NCBI GenBank assembly: GCA_018268195.1
Contig: JAFDWZ010000018.1
Location: forward strand, 19,104-83,103
DNA from: Bacteroidota bacterium
GTDB lineage: Bacteria > Bacteroidota > Bacteroidia > AKYH767-A > OLB10
Reading direction: 5' to 3'
Length of the DNA: 64,000 nucleotides
Part shown: in pieces, positions 52,432 through 62,141 of the stretch
Numbering within the stretch: position 1 is the stretch's first letter
Layout of the letters: each line of letters starts with the position of its first letter
Translations under genes and position numbers: made by a program
Notes under the pieces: model-generated
Database searches by the model: none
Told to the model about the DNA's origin: nothing
The model's input: the letters and a program-made list of their open reading frames with translations, nothing else

Positions 52432-53543
52432 CAGTCACTATGAATGATGTTGAACAACCTGCTCCACCTTATCTTATCGAAGAAGGTGCCATCCGTATTC
52501 CAGCTCATCCAGATAAATACTGCTTTGCCCACAATATGATCTTCAGGAACAAATCCCCAAAATCGTGAGTCGGCACTGTTATGTCTGTTATCACCCATCA
52601 TCCAGTAATAATCCTGTTTAAATGTGTAGGTGGTAGCTTCTTTGCCGTTGATGATAAATTTATTTCCCTGTATTACCAATGTGTTTTTTTCAAACTCCAC
52701 AATACATCTTTGATAAATAGGTAAAGTCGCTTCGTTTAGTGTAATGGTAGCACCAGCTTTGGGCACCCAAACAGGGCCGTAATTATCCACATTCCAGTTG
52801 TAGCGCGTGTCGTAAGGAAAAAGTTTCTGATAAGGATTTGGTGCTCCCGGTTCCTGATGATATTCTTCTACACTTTTGATAAATGGAAGTTGTTTTAATT
52901 CTTCAGCAACTTGATCAGTGAGTATAAACTGATACACTCCGTTTCCAAGACTTGCACCTTCGGTGATATGATATTTCTCAAGCGTTTTCGGATTGATGGA
53001 ATTTCCATCGGTTATTACGGTATAGGTCATTTGGCCTTTCTCAGGCAATGGAACTTTTTTATTATTCACATACACCATGCCGTCCACCAGTTTTACACTG
53101 TCGCCAGCTATACCTATACACCTTTTGATATAATGTGTTTTTTTATCAATAGGTCTTTTTAAATCATCATCGGGATAAAAAGTGTTTCCCGGATAGTTAA
53201 AAACCACCACATCATTGTTTTTTACTTTTCCTAAACCCGGCAGGCGATGGTATCCCCACTGAATGGCATCGCTGTATGATTTACCTCCAATTATAGGCAA
53301 CTCCTGATGTACAAATGGAAATGAGACGGGTGTCATGGGAGTGCGGGCGCCATAACTTACCTTGCTCACAAATAAAAAATCACCCACGAGTAATGATTTT
53401 TCCATAGAGGGTGTAGGTATTGTAAATGCTTCAATCAGAAAGGTGCGGATAATGGTAGCCGCTACTACTGCAAATATCAGCGCGTCAACCCATTCGCGTG
53501 TTTTGCTTTTGCGTTTATTGCTTTTCCAGAATTTCCAGTTCAT
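52431..53543 (-). CDS. lepB: Signal peptidase I
   Basis: 370 residues from the ATG at 53543. It cleaves signal peptides from exported proteins. One membrane helix at about 20-37 (WVDALIFAVVAATIIRTFLI). The catalytic Ser is in TIPTPSMEKSLLVGDFLFVS, the Lys in HYIKRCIGIAGDSVKLVDG, and the C-terminal box GDNRHNSADSRFWGFVPED is the family signature. The large central insertion (about 110-270) is usual in this phylum. It heads the lepB-wbqC pair. Confidence 0.94.
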   Translation of the reverse strand: MNWKFWKSNKRKSKTREWVDALIFAVVAATIIRTFLIEAFTIPTPSMEKSLLVGDFLFVSKVSYGARTPMTPVSFPFVHQELPIIGGKSYSDAIQWGYHRLPGLGKVKNNDVVVFNYPGNTFYPDDDLKRPIDKKTHYIKRCIGIAGDSVKLVDGMVYVNNKKVPLPEKGQMTYTVITDGNSINPKTLEKYHITEGASLGNGVYQFILTDQVAEELKQLPFIKSVEEYHQEPGAPNPYQKLFPYDTRYNWNVDNYGPVWVPKAGATITLNEATLPIYQRCIVEFEKNTLVIQGNKFIINGKEATTYTFKQDYYWMMGDNRHNSADSRFWGFVPEDHIVGKAVFIWMSWNTDGTFFDKIRWSRLFNIIHSD

Positions 53544-53724
53544 CAAGTGTATTTATTTGTGGCGAAAATACTATTTCTCCTTTCAATATTCTTCAGTATT
53601 TTTCCTTGTTTCCACATCATAGTGTTAATCATTCACTTTATACTCATATTACTTTCTGAATACTCGCTTTCATTGTTTTAAAATAAAATCTCTTCTAAAT
53701 CGTTAACATGCCAGGCTAATTTTT

Positions 53725-53732
53725 TATTTTTG
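53725..53732 (+). promoter_or_regulatory. -7 box of the carboxypeptidase-like domain gene
   Basis: TATTTTTG, an exact TAnnTTTG, 18 bases before the ATG at 53751. It overlaps an in-frame TTG at 53730, which supports the ATG as start. No good -33 TTG. Confidence 0.4.
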
Positions 53733-53750
53733 AAAACTTTAATTCCAATA

Positions 53751-54383
53751 ATGATTAGAAAAATATACCTTGCCATTGCTGTCTGTATGCTCATAATGAG
53801 CGCAGCCATTGCCCAACCTCACAACGAAAAACTGGTACAGTTGAGTGGAGTAATAGTTACCGGTGACAGCCTCAGTCCTGTTCCCTTTACCAGCATTATG
53901 ATAAAATCCAGCAGCCGCGGAACAGTGTCTGATTATTATGGATTTTTTTCTGTTGTGGCCCAACTCGGTGATGAAATTGAATTTTCTGCCATAGGTTTCA
54001 AAAAAGCTATTTACCAGATTCCTGATACGCTGAAAGAAAACAGATACTCCCTCATTCAGATGCTTAACCGCGATACCGTTATGCTTAATCAGGCCGTTAT
54101 TTATCCATGGCCTACTAAAGAGCAATTTAAACAGGCATTCCTTGAGCTTAAAATTCCTGATGACGATATGGCTCATGCACGTAGGAATCTTGCTCTGGAA
54201 ACCATGCGTGATGAGAGCAGTCGTATTGATATGGATGCAAGTCTCAATAGTAAATACGTTTTTGATAAACAACAAAGCAAACTTTACAACACCGGACAAC
54301 TTCCTGCCAACAATTTGCTTAATCCTGTAGCTTGGGCTAAGTTTATTCAGGCATGGAAAAATGGCGACTTTAAAAACAAATAG
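53751..54383 (+). CDS. Carboxypeptidase-like regulatory domain protein
   Basis: 210 residues from the ATG at 53751, which begins a signal peptide ending AIAQ. A single CarboxypepD_reg-like beta-sandwich of about 30-110 (LSGVIVTGDSLSPVPFTSIM; SRGTVSDYYGFFSVVAQLGD; EIEFSAIGFKKAIYQIP), then a helical C-terminal part (WPTKEQFKQAFLELKIPDDD) with KFIQAWKNGDFKNK end. Unlike a TonB receptor it lacks plug and barrel. The TonB receptor gene begins at or just after its stop, so the two are probably co-transcribed; a shared role is inferred. Confidence 0.78.
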   Translation: MIRKIYLAIAVCMLIMSAAIAQPHNEKLVQLSGVIVTGDSLSPVPFTSIMIKSSSRGTVSDYYGFFSVVAQLGDEIEFSAIGFKKAIYQIPDTLKENRYSLIQMLNRDTVMLNQAVIYPWPTKEQFKQAFLELKIPDDDMAHARRNLALETMRDESSRIDMDASLNSKYVFDKQQSKLYNTGQLPANNLLNPVAWAKFIQAWKNGDFKNK

Positions 54384-54393
54384 ACCTCAGCGG

Positions 54394-56916
54394 ATGTACA
54401 GGATTTTCATCATCAGTTTTTTTCTATTCCTATCTTCCGCTGCAACAGCACAAACTAACACTGCCCGCATTTCCGGAAAAATTTCAGGCGCTGACAAAAA
54501 ACCGTTGCCAGGTGTAAGTGTAGGTATTGCCGGCACTGCACTGGGAGTTATTTCTGATGGTGCAGGTGAATACACCATCACAGTTCCGTCTAACCGCGAA
54601 CTTACCATCGTATTCTCATTCATCGGTTACGAAACATCATCAACTAAAATTATTCTTGCCGAAGGCGAAAAAAAGCAACTGGACAAAACTTTAATTCCTT
54701 CAATAGTTCCACTTCCCAACATCACCATTTCCGACCCACGCGAACGAAATTCTATAATCCGCATTGACCCAAAAGCAGTTGAAGAAATTCCAAATCCTAC
54801 CGGCAACTTCGAAACCATTCTCAAAGTGATAGGAAGTGGTGTGGTGTCCAATAATGAATTAAGCTCTGAATATTCTGTTCGTGGTGGGAATTTTGACGAG
54901 AACCTTGTTTACGTCAACGATGTAGAAATTTACCGCCCTCAGTTGGTGCGCTCAGGCATGCAGGAGGGTTTAAGTTTTATCAACCCTGATTTGGTTTCAG
55001 GAATAAAATTTTCTGCAGGAGGCTTCGATGCGCAGTATGGTGATAAGATGTCGTCAGTTTTAGATATTCGATATCGCAGACCTGAAAAATTTGCAGGGAA
55101 AATTACCTATGGACTTCTAGGAGGAAGCCTCAGCCTCGAAGGAGCAAGTAAAAACAAAAAACTTTCCTGGATTATTGGTGGTCGTCAGAAATCAACAAAA
55201 TATTTGCTTGGAACGCTCGATACAAAAGGAAATTATAAACCTGTGTTTTATGACGTACAGGCAATGATTAATTATGAGTTTAACGAAAAAACTTCTGTTT
55301 CACTGCTCGGTAATTTTTCTAAAAGCAAGTACAACATCACACCTCAGACAAGAACTACCGATTTCGGAACGGTGAGTCAGGCAATGCGACTTACGGTTTA
55401 TTTCGATGGACAGGAGATTGATGATTTTACTACTACCACAGGAGCTGTTATTTTTAATCATAACCCCAATAAAAATCTGAAGCTAAAATTTATTGGCTCT
55501 GTATTCAACACCCGCGAAGAAGAAACTTTCGATATTCTAGGGCAGTATTTTTTGGATGAATTGGAAAAAGATCCCGCCTCAAAAAATTTTGGAGAGGTTA
55601 AAATGAATCTCGGAGTAGGTTCTTTTCTAAATCATGCACGCAATTATCTCGATGGCAAAGTGTATGCTGCCGAACATAAAGGAACATATACTTATCGCCA
55701 CAATGAGTTGCTCTGGGGGCTACGCTTTCAGCACGAGCAATTCAATGATCAGATTAACGAATGGAATTATATTGATTCAGCAGGATATTCACTTCCGCAT
55801 CCGCAGGATAGTGTAGGAGGGAGTTTGCCTTCGCAACCTCAGCTTTTGCTTCAGGATGTGATGAACCGCGACAATACTTTATCGAGTAATCGCTACAGTG
55901 GTTTCATTCAGCATAATTTTTTCTTTTCGGATCATTCGCCATTTATGCTCACCCCGGGAGTTCGATTCACATGGTGGGATTTAAACAAAGAACTCGACAT
56001 CAGCCCTCGCATAGCGTTATCGTATAAACCTGAATGGAAACGTAATTTTACTTTTCGCCTTGCCGGTGGATGGTACTATCAGCCGCCATTTTATAAAGAG
56101 TTGCATAATATTGATGGCAGCCTCAATACCAATATGAAATCACAACGCTCCATTCATATTGTAGGAGGTACCGATTATGTTTTCAAAGCCTGGGGGCGCG
56201 ATTTTAAATTTGTTACCGAAGCCTATTATAAATGGTTAAGCGACCTTATCCCTTACAAGGTAGATAATGTACGTATTCGTTATCTGGGAAGTAATAATTC
56301 TCACGGCTATGCCACAGGAATTGATTTTCGTATCAACGGTCAGTTTATTAGTGATGCCGAGTCATGGGCAAGCTTGTCGCTATTAAAAACAGCAGAAGAT
56401 ATTAAAGATGATGTTTACTATATCCGTTTAAATGCACGCGGTGATACCATCAGAGGTTACACGTTGGACAAAGTTGCTGTTGACAGTATAAAAATGGTGC
56501 CCGGTTATATTCCCCGACTTACTGACCAACGTGTTACTTTCAGTATTTTCTTTTCTGATTATCTCCCTAAATTCCCTTCTTATCGTATGCACATGACATT
56601 GGTATTCGGCAGTGGCTTACCTGTAGGCCCTCCAGGTAACAATCGTTATCTCGATTTAAATCGTTATCCTTTTTACCGCAGGGTAGATATTGGTTTCAGT
56701 AAGGTATTTATTGAGGAAGGCACTAAGTTGCATAGTCGCTTTACTGCTCTGAACAGACTTAAATCACTGTCACTTTCACTCGAAGTATTCAACTTATTGC
56801 AGGTGAATAATGTTGTTTCCTATACATGGATAAGTGATGTGTATGGAACCAAATATGGAGTCCCGAATTATCTTACAGGAAGACAGTTAAGCCTCAGGTT
56901 GTCAGCTAAATTTTAA
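54394..56916 (+). CDS. TonB-dependent receptor
   Basis: 840 residues from the ATG at 54394, which begins a signal peptide (MYRIFIISFFLFLSSAATAQ). An ATG at 54361 overlaps the upstream gene and adds 11 residues. A CarboxypepD_reg-like domain at about 25-100 (ISGKISGADKKPLPGVSVGI) is followed by a plug (SEYSVRGGNFDENLVYVNDV, FSAGGFDAQYGDKMSSVLDI) and a barrel that ends RQLSLRLSAKF. Binds and imports an unknown ligand with TonB energy. No SusD gene is near. Confidence 0.9.
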   Translation: MYRIFIISFFLFLSSAATAQTNTARISGKISGADKKPLPGVSVGIAGTALGVISDGAGEYTITVPSNRELTIVFSFIGYETSSTKIILAEGEKKQLDKTLIPSIVPLPNITISDPRERNSIIRIDPKAVEEIPNPTGNFETILKVIGSGVVSNNELSSEYSVRGGNFDENLVYVNDVEIYRPQLVRSGMQEGLSFINPDLVSGIKFSAGGFDAQYGDKMSSVLDIRYRRPEKFAGKITYGLLGGSLSLEGASKNKKLSWIIGGRQKSTKYLLGTLDTKGNYKPVFYDVQAMINYEFNEKTSVSLLGNFSKSKYNITPQTRTTDFGTVSQAMRLTVYFDGQEIDDFTTTTGAVIFNHNPNKNLKLKFIGSVFNTREEETFDILGQYFLDELEKDPASKNFGEVKMNLGVGSFLNHARNYLDGKVYAAEHKGTYTYRHNELLWGLRFQHEQFNDQINEWNYIDSAGYSLPHPQDSVGGSLPSQPQLLLQDVMNRDNTLSSNRYSGFIQHNFFFSDHSPFMLTPGVRFTWWDLNKELDISPRIALSYKPEWKRNFTFRLAGGWYYQPPFYKELHNIDGSLNTNMKSQRSIHIVGGTDYVFKAWGRDFKFVTEAYYKWLSDLIPYKVDNVRIRYLGSNNSHGYATGIDFRINGQFISDAESWASLSLLKTAEDIKDDVYYIRLNARGDTIRGYTLDKVAVDSIKMVPGYIPRLTDQRVTFSIFFSDYLPKFPSYRMHMTLVFGSGLPVGPPGNNRYLDLNRYPFYRRVDIGFSKVFIEEGTKLHSRFTALNRLKSLSLSLEVFNLLQVNNVVSYTWISDVYGTKYGVPNYLTGRQLSLRLSAKF

Positions 56917-56938
56917 TATTTCTGCTTTTAAGCAACAG

Positions 56939-57556
56939 CTATTTGCCTGCTCCTCCAAAGGTGTAGGATACACCCCAGTCTATGCTACTTCCGTTTAAAT
57001 CCATACCAAAGGTATTCTGAGTTGACTGCTCACCCTGTTCAGGTATTGACGTAATACTGTCGAATCCTAATGTACCAAATCCGAAATTTAACGACCAACC
57101 TTTTCCTACATGTGCATTTATATGTGGCGAAACTGAAATCCGGCAACCTTTGTTTTTTTGTGTTGATGTAAAATTGAAATAGGTGACATTTTCTTCGTTA
57201 CTGTGGGTGTATAGAAAATCAAACTGACCATAAATAGAAAAAATATCATTCAGAGGATAGTAATATCTTGCATACGGACCAACTGTCATCCCTTTGTTTG
57301 TAGTTTTAATATCTCCTTCCGGATCATTTACATTTGAAAAGTATCCCACCTTTAGTCCAACCAGAAAATTATCAGTCAACCGATAACCTATACCCGGGGC
57401 AAACCGAAAATCACGTGTTTTGTCTTTGTGGTTATTACTTTTTGTGTTAGTTGCATAGAAACTCAGATTACCATTTATTAAGATACTGCCTTTTTGAGCG
57501 AATGATACGTTAACAGCCATCAGGCAAATAAATATTGATACGATTACTTTTTTCAT
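56939..57556 (-). CDS. Small outer membrane beta-barrel protein
   Basis: 205 residues. Signal peptide MKKVIVSIFICLMAVNVSFA. Alternating strands (GSILINGNLSFYATNTKSN; GIGYRLTDNFLVGLKVGYF; YGQFDFLYTHSNE; NAHVGKGWSLNFGFGTLGFD) suggest an eight-stranded OmpA/porin-like barrel, ending WGVSYTFGGAGK. Role unknown. A TATTTTTG box lies upstream on its strand at 57592-57585. Confidence 0.75.
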   Translation of the reverse strand: MKKVIVSIFICLMAVNVSFAQKGSILINGNLSFYATNTKSNNHKDKTRDFRFAPGIGYRLTDNFLVGLKVGYFSNVNDPEGDIKTTNKGMTVGPYARYYYPLNDIFSIYGQFDFLYTHSNEENVTYFNFTSTQKNKGCRISVSPHINAHVGKGWSLNFGFGTLGFDSITSIPEQGEQSTQNTFGMDLNGSSIDWGVSYTFGGAGK

Positions 57557-57584
57557 TTGTAGAGATGTATAATTATTATGTAAA

Positions 57585-57592
57585 CAAAAATA
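57585..57592 (-). promoter_or_regulatory. -7 box of the small barrel gene
   Basis: Minus strand TATTTTTG (57592-57585), an exact TAnnTTTG, 28 bases before the ATG at 57556. No -33 TTG at the right distance. Confidence 0.35.
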
Positions 57593-57662
57593 GTGAACTA
57601 CTACAATGAAAGAATCTGTTATTAAGAAATTTAATGAGCAATATTGTGTTGAAATGCAATTC

Positions 57663-57691
57663 TTGACAGTAAAGATAATCTTTTACATTTG
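57663..57691 (+). promoter_or_regulatory. Promoter of the LOG-family gene
   Basis: TTG (57663-57665), 18 bases, TACATTTG (57684-57691), an exact match, 20 bases before the ATG at 57712. Confidence 0.65.
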
Positions 57692-57711
57692 ACAATTGTT
57701 AGTAAACGTAT

Positions 57712-58434
57712 ATGCATAATCATTCAGAGGAAAGGTTTCTACAGGAAAAACAATCACGCCTCCAGGAATTTCTATTTACTTTAAAAGTGATGCGAGAGTT
57801 TATCAAAGGGTTTCGTACACTTCATTTTGTGGGTCCATGTGTTACAGTATTCGGATCAGCACGTTTTTCGGAGGAACATCCTTACTATAAGTTAGGTGTC
57901 GAAGCAGGTAAATCGCTAAGTAAGTTAGGCCTTGCTGTTATGACCGGTGGCGGTCCCGGAATTATGGAGGCTGCTAACCGTGGTGCAAAGGAAGCCGGAG
58001 GGCTATCGGTAGCTTGCAATATCGTTCTTCCTAAAGAGCAAAAACCTAATCCTTATTTGGATAAAGTGGTTGAGTTCAATCATTTTTTTGTGAGAAAAGT
58101 GTTAATGTTTAAATATTCTTATGCATTTGTGGTGCTGCCTGGTGGAGTAGGTACTACCGATGAAATGTTTGAAGCTCTGACTTTAATTCAGACAAAAAAA
58201 GTGAGAGATTTTCCTGTTGTTCTGATGGGAAAAGATTTCTGGAAACCGGTCATTGATTTGCTCGACAAGTTCGACAGCGAAAAAACAGCCTTACGTTCGG
58301 AACTTGACTCGCTGCTTGTGACTGATAGCGTTCAGGAAATGACGGAGTTCGTGCGTCTTAAGGCCGTCAAAAGGTTTAAACTCGCCAAAGAACTTCACAT
58401 GAAACGCTCGATGTTGTTATTAGAAAAGGAATAA
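57712..58434 (+). CDS. LOG-family (TIGR00730) phosphoribohydrolase
   Basis: 240 residues. Rossmann fold with TGGGPGIMEAANRGA and PGGVGTTDEMFEALTLIQ, the two LOG signatures. Plant and bacterial members free cytokinin-like bases from nucleoside monophosphates; here a nucleoside-5'-monophosphate phosphoribohydrolase is likely, not shown. The length and the extended N-terminus (about 35 residues, EFLFTLKVMREFIKGFRTLH) fit type II members. It converges on the PIG-L gene with a gap of 12 bases. Confidence 0.88.
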   Translation: MHNHSEERFLQEKQSRLQEFLFTLKVMREFIKGFRTLHFVGPCVTVFGSARFSEEHPYYKLGVEAGKSLSKLGLAVMTGGGPGIMEAANRGAKEAGGLSVACNIVLPKEQKPNPYLDKVVEFNHFFVRKVLMFKYSYAFVVLPGGVGTTDEMFEALTLIQTKKVRDFPVVLMGKDFWKPVIDLLDKFDSEKTALRSELDSLLVTDSVQEMTEFVRLKAVKRFKLAKELHMKRSMLLLEKE

Positions 58435-58446
58435 TATTTCTTGTCC

Positions 58447-60921
58447 TTAGTGTCTTTTCTGTTCAATGATATTTGCAAACAAACGATAAGCACCCGGCAC
58501 TCCTGCAGGTAACTCTCTGAAAAACACCAATCCCGTATAAGTAAAAAAGCCTTTGCCGAAAGGTGCAGTAATCAATCCTCCGGTCAAAGGGTTTTCTCCT
58601 TTGTCATGACAGCTTAAAGGCATGGCGTATGCCTTATCTGCATCCGATGCAAAGTATATCCCTCTTTCCTGAATCCAGTTATCGAAATCAGCTTTGGTGA
58701 TTTTATTGGGAACATTAAGTATATCATGGTTTGGAAGCACCATTTCCATTACAGCAAGTTCATCAGTCACTCTGTCTCGAGATATTTTAAATGGATATGG
58801 ACCAATATTCTCTCCAAGCTTTCCTAAGTTGTTGTTGGTGTTGTATTGAACTACGTAATTGCCACCACCGTTAACATAGTCCATCAGCTTCTGGCGGTAG
58901 CTGTTAAGCCACGAATTTGTATTGTAGGCACGCACCCCCGTTACTATAACATCAAATTTTGACAGGTCGTCATTCTTAATATTTTCTTCTTTTAAAAGAG
59001 TCACTCTGTATCCCATTTGCAGCATGCAGGCCATCACATCATCACCTGCTCCTTCTATATAGCCAATGTTTTTTGGAGTGGTACTTAACTCCACCGGAAC
59101 TAATTTAATTTCTGCCTCCTGAAAAAGCATCTGATAGGGTATATGCTGATAGTTCATTTCATGCAAGGAGTATGCAACTTCAGTTGATGGAGATGATAAT
59201 TTAATTTTCATGGCCCCCGGTACCGGCATTGTTGAGTTTGTACCTATAATACTTATGATGGTTGTAAAGGTCAAACGGTCGTTTTTATTCAGATTACTGA
59301 TATTAAATTCTGACGGCTCTGCCTTATATCCTGCCGGAACTTCAACACTTAATTGTCCTGTAAATGTTGACTTCAGACTTCTTACCGTTAATTTAATTTC
59401 CTGCTGTTTGCCATTCATCATCATGCAAACATTTTCATTAAAGTTCACTGATGCAGGAGGCGTAATATCTACAGGTCTGTATTTCTCACCTTCAGTAGGG
59501 TCTGTCCATTTATAATTTACGGGTGCTGAAAAACTTAAATCATGTCCGTTAATATCTAGCGTAAAGTTGATTGAAAATGCAGCATCGTTTATAGGTTTTC
59601 CTATAAGTGAAGGGTCTGAAATCTGATATCTTCCTGCTATTGGTGATTTTAGCAGCCAATAAGGGAATGAATAGGGTTCTTTCGAAGGAACCTGAAAGGT
59701 CTGATCTTGTGAAATTAGTTTGTTCTCTTCAAGTTTCCGGTCTAAAGTAGTATTTCCAAACTTATCATAACTGATTTTTTTCAGATACACTTCGGCATTG
59801 CGGTAGTTGATGATATTCAGTTTCAGATTCACACTGTCACCGGGAGTTACAAAATAGTTATTGGCAACTGCTTCAAACCATATCCCTGAACATTGTAAAA
59901 TTAATTGTTTGAGTTCTTTGGTTTTTTGCTCCCGCCAATAATCGTCTTTCAGTTTGGCAACTTCATCGTATAGTTCAAATAATAGCGGCAAAGATTTCTG
60001 AGGATTTTCGTAGTCGAACTCGGCCAATACTTTTTCTCCTTCAGTTTTAATTTTTTCTGCTCCTTTTATTCTGCCCCAGCTAAAATCGTTATTGCAAAAC
60101 AAAATATTACAAAGCGTATCTCCATCAATGTTCTTTAAATACTCAAGTGAAGATCCGCGATTGGTCGAAACTCCAAAGCCTTGACTTTTGTGCTGACTAC
60201 GGCTTTGTGCTGCTATCTCATTATAACTTTCTCCAATTAGTGAATTGAATAAGCCTACATCCGTTTTCAGTTGATCATCTCTTTGGGTATTATTACTTCC
60301 AAAGTTAAAAGTGTTCCAATAAAGGGTTTTGGCTTGCCAGGGTTTTACTCTTCCCAACTGATGAGGATAATACTTTGAATTATTTGTAATACGAAAAGCT
60401 TCACCTGCAAGTATGGCGCTAGCCGTGTGATGACCGTGACCACCTTCACCCGTAGTAGGGAAACGGGTAATGATAACATCGGGCTGCAGTTTACGAATCA
60501 GATAAACAACATCTGAAAGAACACTGTCATGATTCCAGAATTGAAAAGTTTCTTCAGGAGATTTACTGTACCCAAAATCTATAACACGTGTAAAAAACTG
60601 CTCGGCACCATCCACAGCACGCGCTTGGAGCAACTCGTTGGTGCGGATTATACCTAAAGCGGCTCCCTGCTCTTTCCCGATTAGATTTTGGCCGCCTTCG
60701 CCACGGTTCAGGCTCAGATAGCAGGTTCGCAAGTGTTTTTCACGTACAAGATATGCCAGTAATCGCGAGTTTTCATCATCAGGATGGGCTGCTATATATA
60801 ATACAGTACCTACGGTATTAAATTTTTCTAAACCCATTTTAATGTCCATTGGGTTGAAGGACGGCTTTTGAGCCTGACTATACTGAAAACAAAGGATGAA
60901 AAGGATTAAATAACGCCACAT
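58447..60921 (-). CDS. Secreted PIG-L deacetylase fused to a GATase-like domain
   Basis: 824 residues. Signal peptide MWRYLILFILCFQYSQA. The PIG-L deacetylase part at about 35-250 has AAHPDDENSRLLAYLVREK (zinc-binding HPDDE) and GEGGHGHHTASAILAGEAF (second metal site). A beta-rich middle (about 350-600) follows. The end, about 620-820, has YIEGAGDDVMACMLQMGYRV and FDVIVTGVRAYNTNSWLNSY, which resembles a class I glutamine amidotransferase-like domain. The substrate is probably an N-acetyl sugar but is not known. The protein is periplasmic or extracellular. Confidence 0.85.
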   Translation of the reverse strand: MWRYLILFILCFQYSQAQKPSFNPMDIKMGLEKFNTVGTVLYIAAHPDDENSRLLAYLVREKHLRTCYLSLNRGEGGQNLIGKEQGAALGIIRTNELLQARAVDGAEQFFTRVIDFGYSKSPEETFQFWNHDSVLSDVVYLIRKLQPDVIITRFPTTGEGGHGHHTASAILAGEAFRITNNSKYYPHQLGRVKPWQAKTLYWNTFNFGSNNTQRDDQLKTDVGLFNSLIGESYNEIAAQSRSQHKSQGFGVSTNRGSSLEYLKNIDGDTLCNILFCNNDFSWGRIKGAEKIKTEGEKVLAEFDYENPQKSLPLLFELYDEVAKLKDDYWREQKTKELKQLILQCSGIWFEAVANNYFVTPGDSVNLKLNIINYRNAEVYLKKISYDKFGNTTLDRKLEENKLISQDQTFQVPSKEPYSFPYWLLKSPIAGRYQISDPSLIGKPINDAAFSINFTLDINGHDLSFSAPVNYKWTDPTEGEKYRPVDITPPASVNFNENVCMMMNGKQQEIKLTVRSLKSTFTGQLSVEVPAGYKAEPSEFNISNLNKNDRLTFTTIISIIGTNSTMPVPGAMKIKLSSPSTEVAYSLHEMNYQHIPYQMLFQEAEIKLVPVELSTTPKNIGYIEGAGDDVMACMLQMGYRVTLLKEENIKNDDLSKFDVIVTGVRAYNTNSWLNSYRQKLMDYVNGGGNYVVQYNTNNNLGKLGENIGPYPFKISRDRVTDELAVMEMVLPNHDILNVPNKITKADFDNWIQERGIYFASDADKAYAMPLSCHDKGENPLTGGLITAPFGKGFFTYTGLVFFRELPAGVPGAYRLFANIIEQKRH

Positions 60922-61236
60922 ATACCGGTTTTTGCGTTCGAAGCTACATATTTTATAAGGAATTGATTAAAAACAACTGAATTTATAATAGGAACAGCTG
61001 TAAAAAAAGTAGGGGAGAAGTCGTCACATTGGGTGCCACGAACATTGAAATCAAACAAATGATGTTTTTTCAAACACCGTTATTCACAATTTACATTGTA
61101 ATACGCTAAGTAACAATATGTTATACAATATCATATATTTTCAAAAAAGTTTCTGATAAAAGTTTGTAAATCAAAAACAATAACTACATTTGCAGTCCCA
61201 AATTTTTGGGGTTCTTAAACATATTGGATAATTAAG
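60922..61236. other. Gap of 315 bases before rpsL
   Basis: Contains the rpsL promoter in its last quarter (61163-61192) and a short stem CCCAA/TTGGG (61197-61210) in the mRNA leader. Nothing recognised in 60922-61160. No gene is seen. Confidence 0.6.
61163..61192 (+). promoter_or_regulatory. rpsL: Promoter of the str operon
   Basis: TTTG (61163-61166), 18 bases, TACATTTG (61185-61192), exact matches, 44 bases before the rpsL ATG. Same geometry as the tRNA-Lys promoter. Confidence 0.75.
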
Positions 61237-61629
61237 ATGCCTACCATTCAACAATTAATCAGAATAGGCCGCTCTAAAATAGAGGACAAAAGTAAGTCCC
61301 CGGCCTTAACATCCTGCCCACAGCGCAGAGGAGTATGTACACGTGTTTACACTACAACTCCCAAGAAGCCAAACTCAGCACTTCGCAAAGTTGCTCGTGT
61401 GCGCCTTACCAATAAATTCGAAGTTACAGCATATATTCCCGGAGAAGGACATAACCTTCAGGAGCACTCTATTGTACTTATTCGCGGTGGTCGTGTGAAA
61501 GATCTTCCGGGAGTACGTTATCATATTGTACGCGGAGCTTTGGACACTTCCGGAGTAGAAGGCCGTAATCAACGCAGAAGTAAATATGGCACCAAGAAGC
61601 CTAAAGGCGCTCCTGCTGCTAAAAAATAA
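61237..61629 (+). CDS. rpsL: 30S ribosomal protein S12
   Basis: 130 residues, starting [40 protein letters not shown] and [20 protein letters not shown] are present, with the lysines that change in streptomycin-resistant mutants in the ordinary form. S12 sits at the decoding centre. The end [13 protein letters not shown] is typical of Bacteroidota. It heads rpsL-rpsG-fusA. Confidence 0.98.
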   Translation: MPTIQQLIRIGRSKIEDKSKSPALTSCPQRRGVCTRVYTTTPKKPNSALRKVARVRLTNKFEVTAYIPGEGHNLQEHSIVLIRGGRVKDLPGVRYHIVRGALDTSGVEGRNQRRSKYGTKKPKGAPAAKK

Positions 61630-61659
61630 TCAGAACGTTTCAATTTAATATACTCACAG

Positions 61660-62127
61660 ATGAGAAAGTCGAAACCCAAGAAGAGGATTTTGTTACCAGA
61701 TCCACGTTTTAATGACCAATTGGTTACCCGTTTCGTAAATGGAATGATGGAATCAGGTAAAAAGGGTACTGCATACCAGATTTTTTATGATGCTTTAGAT
61801 AAAGTAGCAGAAAAAACACAGGAAAGCGGTATTGATCAATGGAAAAAAGCGCTTACCAATGTAATGCCATTAGTAGAAGTTCGCAGCCGCAGAGTAGGTG
61901 GTGCAACTTTTCAGATACCTTCTGAAGTACGTCCTGACCGCAGAACGGCATTGGGCATCAAATGGCTGGTAGGTTATGCCCGCTCACGTAACGAGAAATC
62001 AATGTCAGATCGTCTGGCTGGCGAAATCATGGCAGCCGCAAAAGGTGAAGGTGCAGCTGTAAAGAAAAAAGATGATACCCATCGTATGGCCGAAGCCAAC
62101 AAAGCATTCTCGCACTTTAAAGTTTAA
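61660..62127 (+). CDS. rpsG: 30S ribosomal protein S7
   Basis: 155 residues, starting [20 protein letters not shown]. It has [20 protein letters not shown] and [20 protein letters not shown], the S7 signatures. It binds 16S rRNA and nucleates assembly of the 30S head. It lies 30 bases after rpsL and 14 bases before fusA. Confidence 0.98.
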   Translation: MRKSKPKKRILLPDPRFNDQLVTRFVNGMMESGKKGTAYQIFYDALDKVAEKTQESGIDQWKKALTNVMPLVEVRSRRVGGATFQIPSEVRPDRRTALGIKWLVGYARSRNEKSMSDRLAGEIMAAAKGEGAAVKKKDDTHRMAEANKAFSHFKV

Positions 62128-62141
62128 AAGAAAAGGACAAC

